Assembly (NCBI GenBank): GCA_023846275.1
Contig: CM043870.1
Location: 8,379,527-8,443,526, forward strand
Origin: Vanilla planifolia
Taxonomy: Eukaryota > Streptophyta > Magnoliopsida > Asparagales > Orchidaceae
Reading direction: 5' to 3'
Length of the DNA: 64,000 nt
This document shows positions 61,901-64,000 of the stretch, in pieces. Every line of letters begins with the position of its first letter. Within the stretch, counting starts at the first letter, position 1. The translations under genes were made by a program, and so were the position numbers. Below the pieces are notes generated by a model. The model had not been told where the DNA came from. It was given only the letters and a program-made list of their open reading frames with translations, and made no database searches.

Positions 61901-62649
61901 ATGACAATGGCAAACCATTATAACAATAAAGCGATTTTCTTTGTGTTGAGATTGGAGACAGATTTGTAAGAGAGTACACTAGAACAATAATTATGTAATA
62001 ATTATGAACAAGTTAAATACGTTATGTTATAATAATAACATATACTTTGATATTTTAAGTTTTTAACCATTATTATCTATAAGATTTTATTGATATAATT
62101 ATAATTTTGCTTATTTTACAAATTATATATCTGCATAATTTGCAAGAATTTTTCTAGGCACTAATTTATTTTCTTTTCAAATATTTTGTGGTAGTTGTTT
62201 TTAGATGTTGAAATTGGTCAATGTCAAACTTCACAAATTGATGAGTTGACATTTGATATTTATATTTGATATGATATATACCAATATATATTAACATATC
62301 CAAAATAGTGCAAACAAATTTATTCTATATCACTTGTACTCTTAACTTTGTGTTATTATCTTAGTAAACTTAAAATATTAGTACAAATAAATAGATAGAG
62401 CCAATCAATATTGGCTTAGCAAGTTAAACAACACAAGATATTACTGCGTGAAAATATTAAAAGTAATTTGATCATGTTATATGTAAGGTATTAATTTAGA
62501 AATCAATTAAAATTGCAATACTACCATAGGAATATAAGCTTAATAAGTATATTTCACACTTTTATTTCTCTTTTTTTTATTTAATTTACACTCTTAGCAT
62601 GCATTCTTATTACTTTTCTTAGTGTTAGGACACCCTCTTTGCATGTTCA

Positions 62650-63050
62650 CACAAGTTTAAGGAGTCACTCACAATGTTGTACCCTTGGATGTTCATCGAC
62701 CTACACTTTTCAATCACACAATCTTAGAAGATACTTATACCATTGTATCCTTAAAATGTTCATTGAGCTCACATATCAATCATACAATTTTAAGAGATAT
62801 TCATAGTGCCATATTCTTAGAATATTCATTATGCTCAATTGGCCAATCACATAATCCTAGGAGGCACTTATAGCGTTGTATCCTTAGTATGTTTATTGAG
62901 CTCCACTTTCTAATCACATAATCTTAGGAAGCACTCATAAAACCATAACCTTAAGATGTTCATCGAGCTTCACTTGCCAATTACACAATCCAAGGAGATA
63001 GCGTTGTACCCTAAGGTTGTTCATTAAACTTCATTAGCCATATGTCTTAC
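62650..63050. repeat. ~70-bp tandem repeat, about 5.5 copies
   Basis: Units share CACAATCTTAGGAG.CACT..TA, GTTGTA.CCTTAG.ATGTTCA and GAGCTTCACTT.CCAATCACA. The CACA-ATC landmark recurs about every 61-70 bp (near 62716, 62785, 62846, 62916, 62985). Moderately diverged, no coding content. Confidence 0.8.
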
Positions 63051-64000
63051 TAAAATCTAGCAAAACATATCATTTATTGCACAATTTATTGTTAATCACA
63101 TGCCTCCATGTAGCAACTCAAAATAGAACTCATACATTATCAAAATTATCATGCAAACTAAGAAATCTATATACAACATGTGAATAAAAAATAACTCAAT
63201 AGCAAACTTGGCAATCCACTTCATGTTGACAAAAAACAATACATCATAACACTTGACACATGCATCTAAATAACGTGTTAACATGCCTTTACAATGCTAA
63301 GCTATAAAAATTAGTACATTAAGCATATGCACATGTAACATGTTAGATGCTTACCTCGTAGTTAAGAGAAAATCTAAGATTCAACTCATAATTCTTTCTT
63401 TTCTTTCCTACAATCATATAGAGAGCATATGTCAATATTGTAGCACTTTTATGTGTAGTAGTTGAACTTAATTGAATACAAATTAATAACTCATGCTTTC
63501 ATGTTGCATTTCACACAAAAGTCCTTTTTCTCTCTTTGATTTTCCCCCTTTTTCTTTATTAAGGACTCACATACCTTGGTTCATTCTTCCTCTTTGTCTT
63601 TCTCACTCTACTAGCTCTTGCCTAGCATTGCACCATGCCTTTAGTCTGAGGAGACATGCAAGACAACTCCCCTTCAATCCACTCAACACCAAAGTGACGT
63701 CTTGATTATGGTTTGAACCCATGTAAATCTTACAGCCAAGCTAAAGCTATGGAGGTACAGGAGCAAAACAAAGACTTGGGGGTTAAGGAACTCATGGAAA
63801 CCTCCTTGTTCGAAGCCCAAAAAATTTATTGTTTCCCTTTTCATGATAGTTTAATGGTTAATTGACAATAAATGATGAGGGATGGCAATACCCTAGGACA
63901 AGGTTCTCAGTCAATGTCAAACCCCGTCTCAACAAAACCCATACAACTTGATAAATTACATATAACACACAACTTTTATCAAGTAAACAAGAGATAACAA
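63051..64000. other. AT-rich DNA to the window end, nothing assigned
   Basis: A pyrimidine-rich stretch at 63525-63620 gives a short Ser/Phe/Leu-rich frame without similarity. No gene or element recognised. Confidence 0.5.

Noticed and set aside
1-64000. CRISPR arrays, operons, bacterial-type terminators
   Set aside because: Plant nuclear sequence; repeats seen are degenerate tandem arrays without spacer structure.

Overview
This is nuclear DNA of a flowering plant. It carries plant-type 18S-ITS-26S rDNA, a PLS-class pentatricopeptide-repeat (PPR) gene, plant L1-type LINEs with an RNase H tail, and two copies of the plant TFIIIA gene. Each TFIIIA copy holds the 5S-rRNA-mimic exon (P5SM) known from land plants. 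The species cannot be named from the sequence alone. All host genes found here lie on the minus strand.

Layout, left to right. 1-2348: the 5' part of a LINE ORF2 (minus strand) abutting an 18S fragment. 2349-5798: a decayed rDNA unit (18S 3' part, ITS1, 5.8S, ITS2, first ~2.1 kb of 26S), ending in a short scrap that looks like 18S. 5799-9600: AT-rich, no gene seen. 9626-11506: single-exon E/E+ type PPR gene. 13452-24848: a four-exon gene for a 94-residue, probably mitochondrial, membrane protein. Its second intron is 10.5 kb and contains a 3.2-kb tandem array with a three-monomer higher-order period, plus retroelement fossils. 25.1-37.3 kb: a nest of two LINEs and two LTR fossils. 38548-45447: TFIIIA copy A. 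47159-47779: the first two exons of a second copy of the small mitochondrial gene. 48941-57426: TFIIIA copy B. 59.7-61.9 kb: a decayed PIF/Harbinger DNA transposon. 62.65-63.05 kb: a ~70-bp tandem repeat.

The main structural result is a tandem segmental duplication. A unit of about 12 kb (part of mitochondrial-gene intron 2, its exons 2 and 1, then all of TFIIIA) occurs twice, at ~20.1-45.8 kb (unit A, enlarged by the retroelement nest and another 2.7-kb insertion) and at ~45.87-57.8 kb (unit B). One breakpoint is inside the mitochondrial gene and the other is just upstream of TFIIIA. The outcome is reciprocal. Unit A keeps the complete mitochondrial gene but has a TFIIIA cut off from its original upstream region and decaying in its first exon. 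Unit B keeps the intact nine-finger TFIIIA with telo-box motifs upstream, but only the first two exons of the mitochondrial gene.

TFIIIA drives 5S rRNA transcription by RNA polymerase III. In plants the 5S-like exon is known to feed 5S/L5 levels back onto TFIIIA splicing. Both copies here keep that exon, its splice sites and its early in-frame stop.
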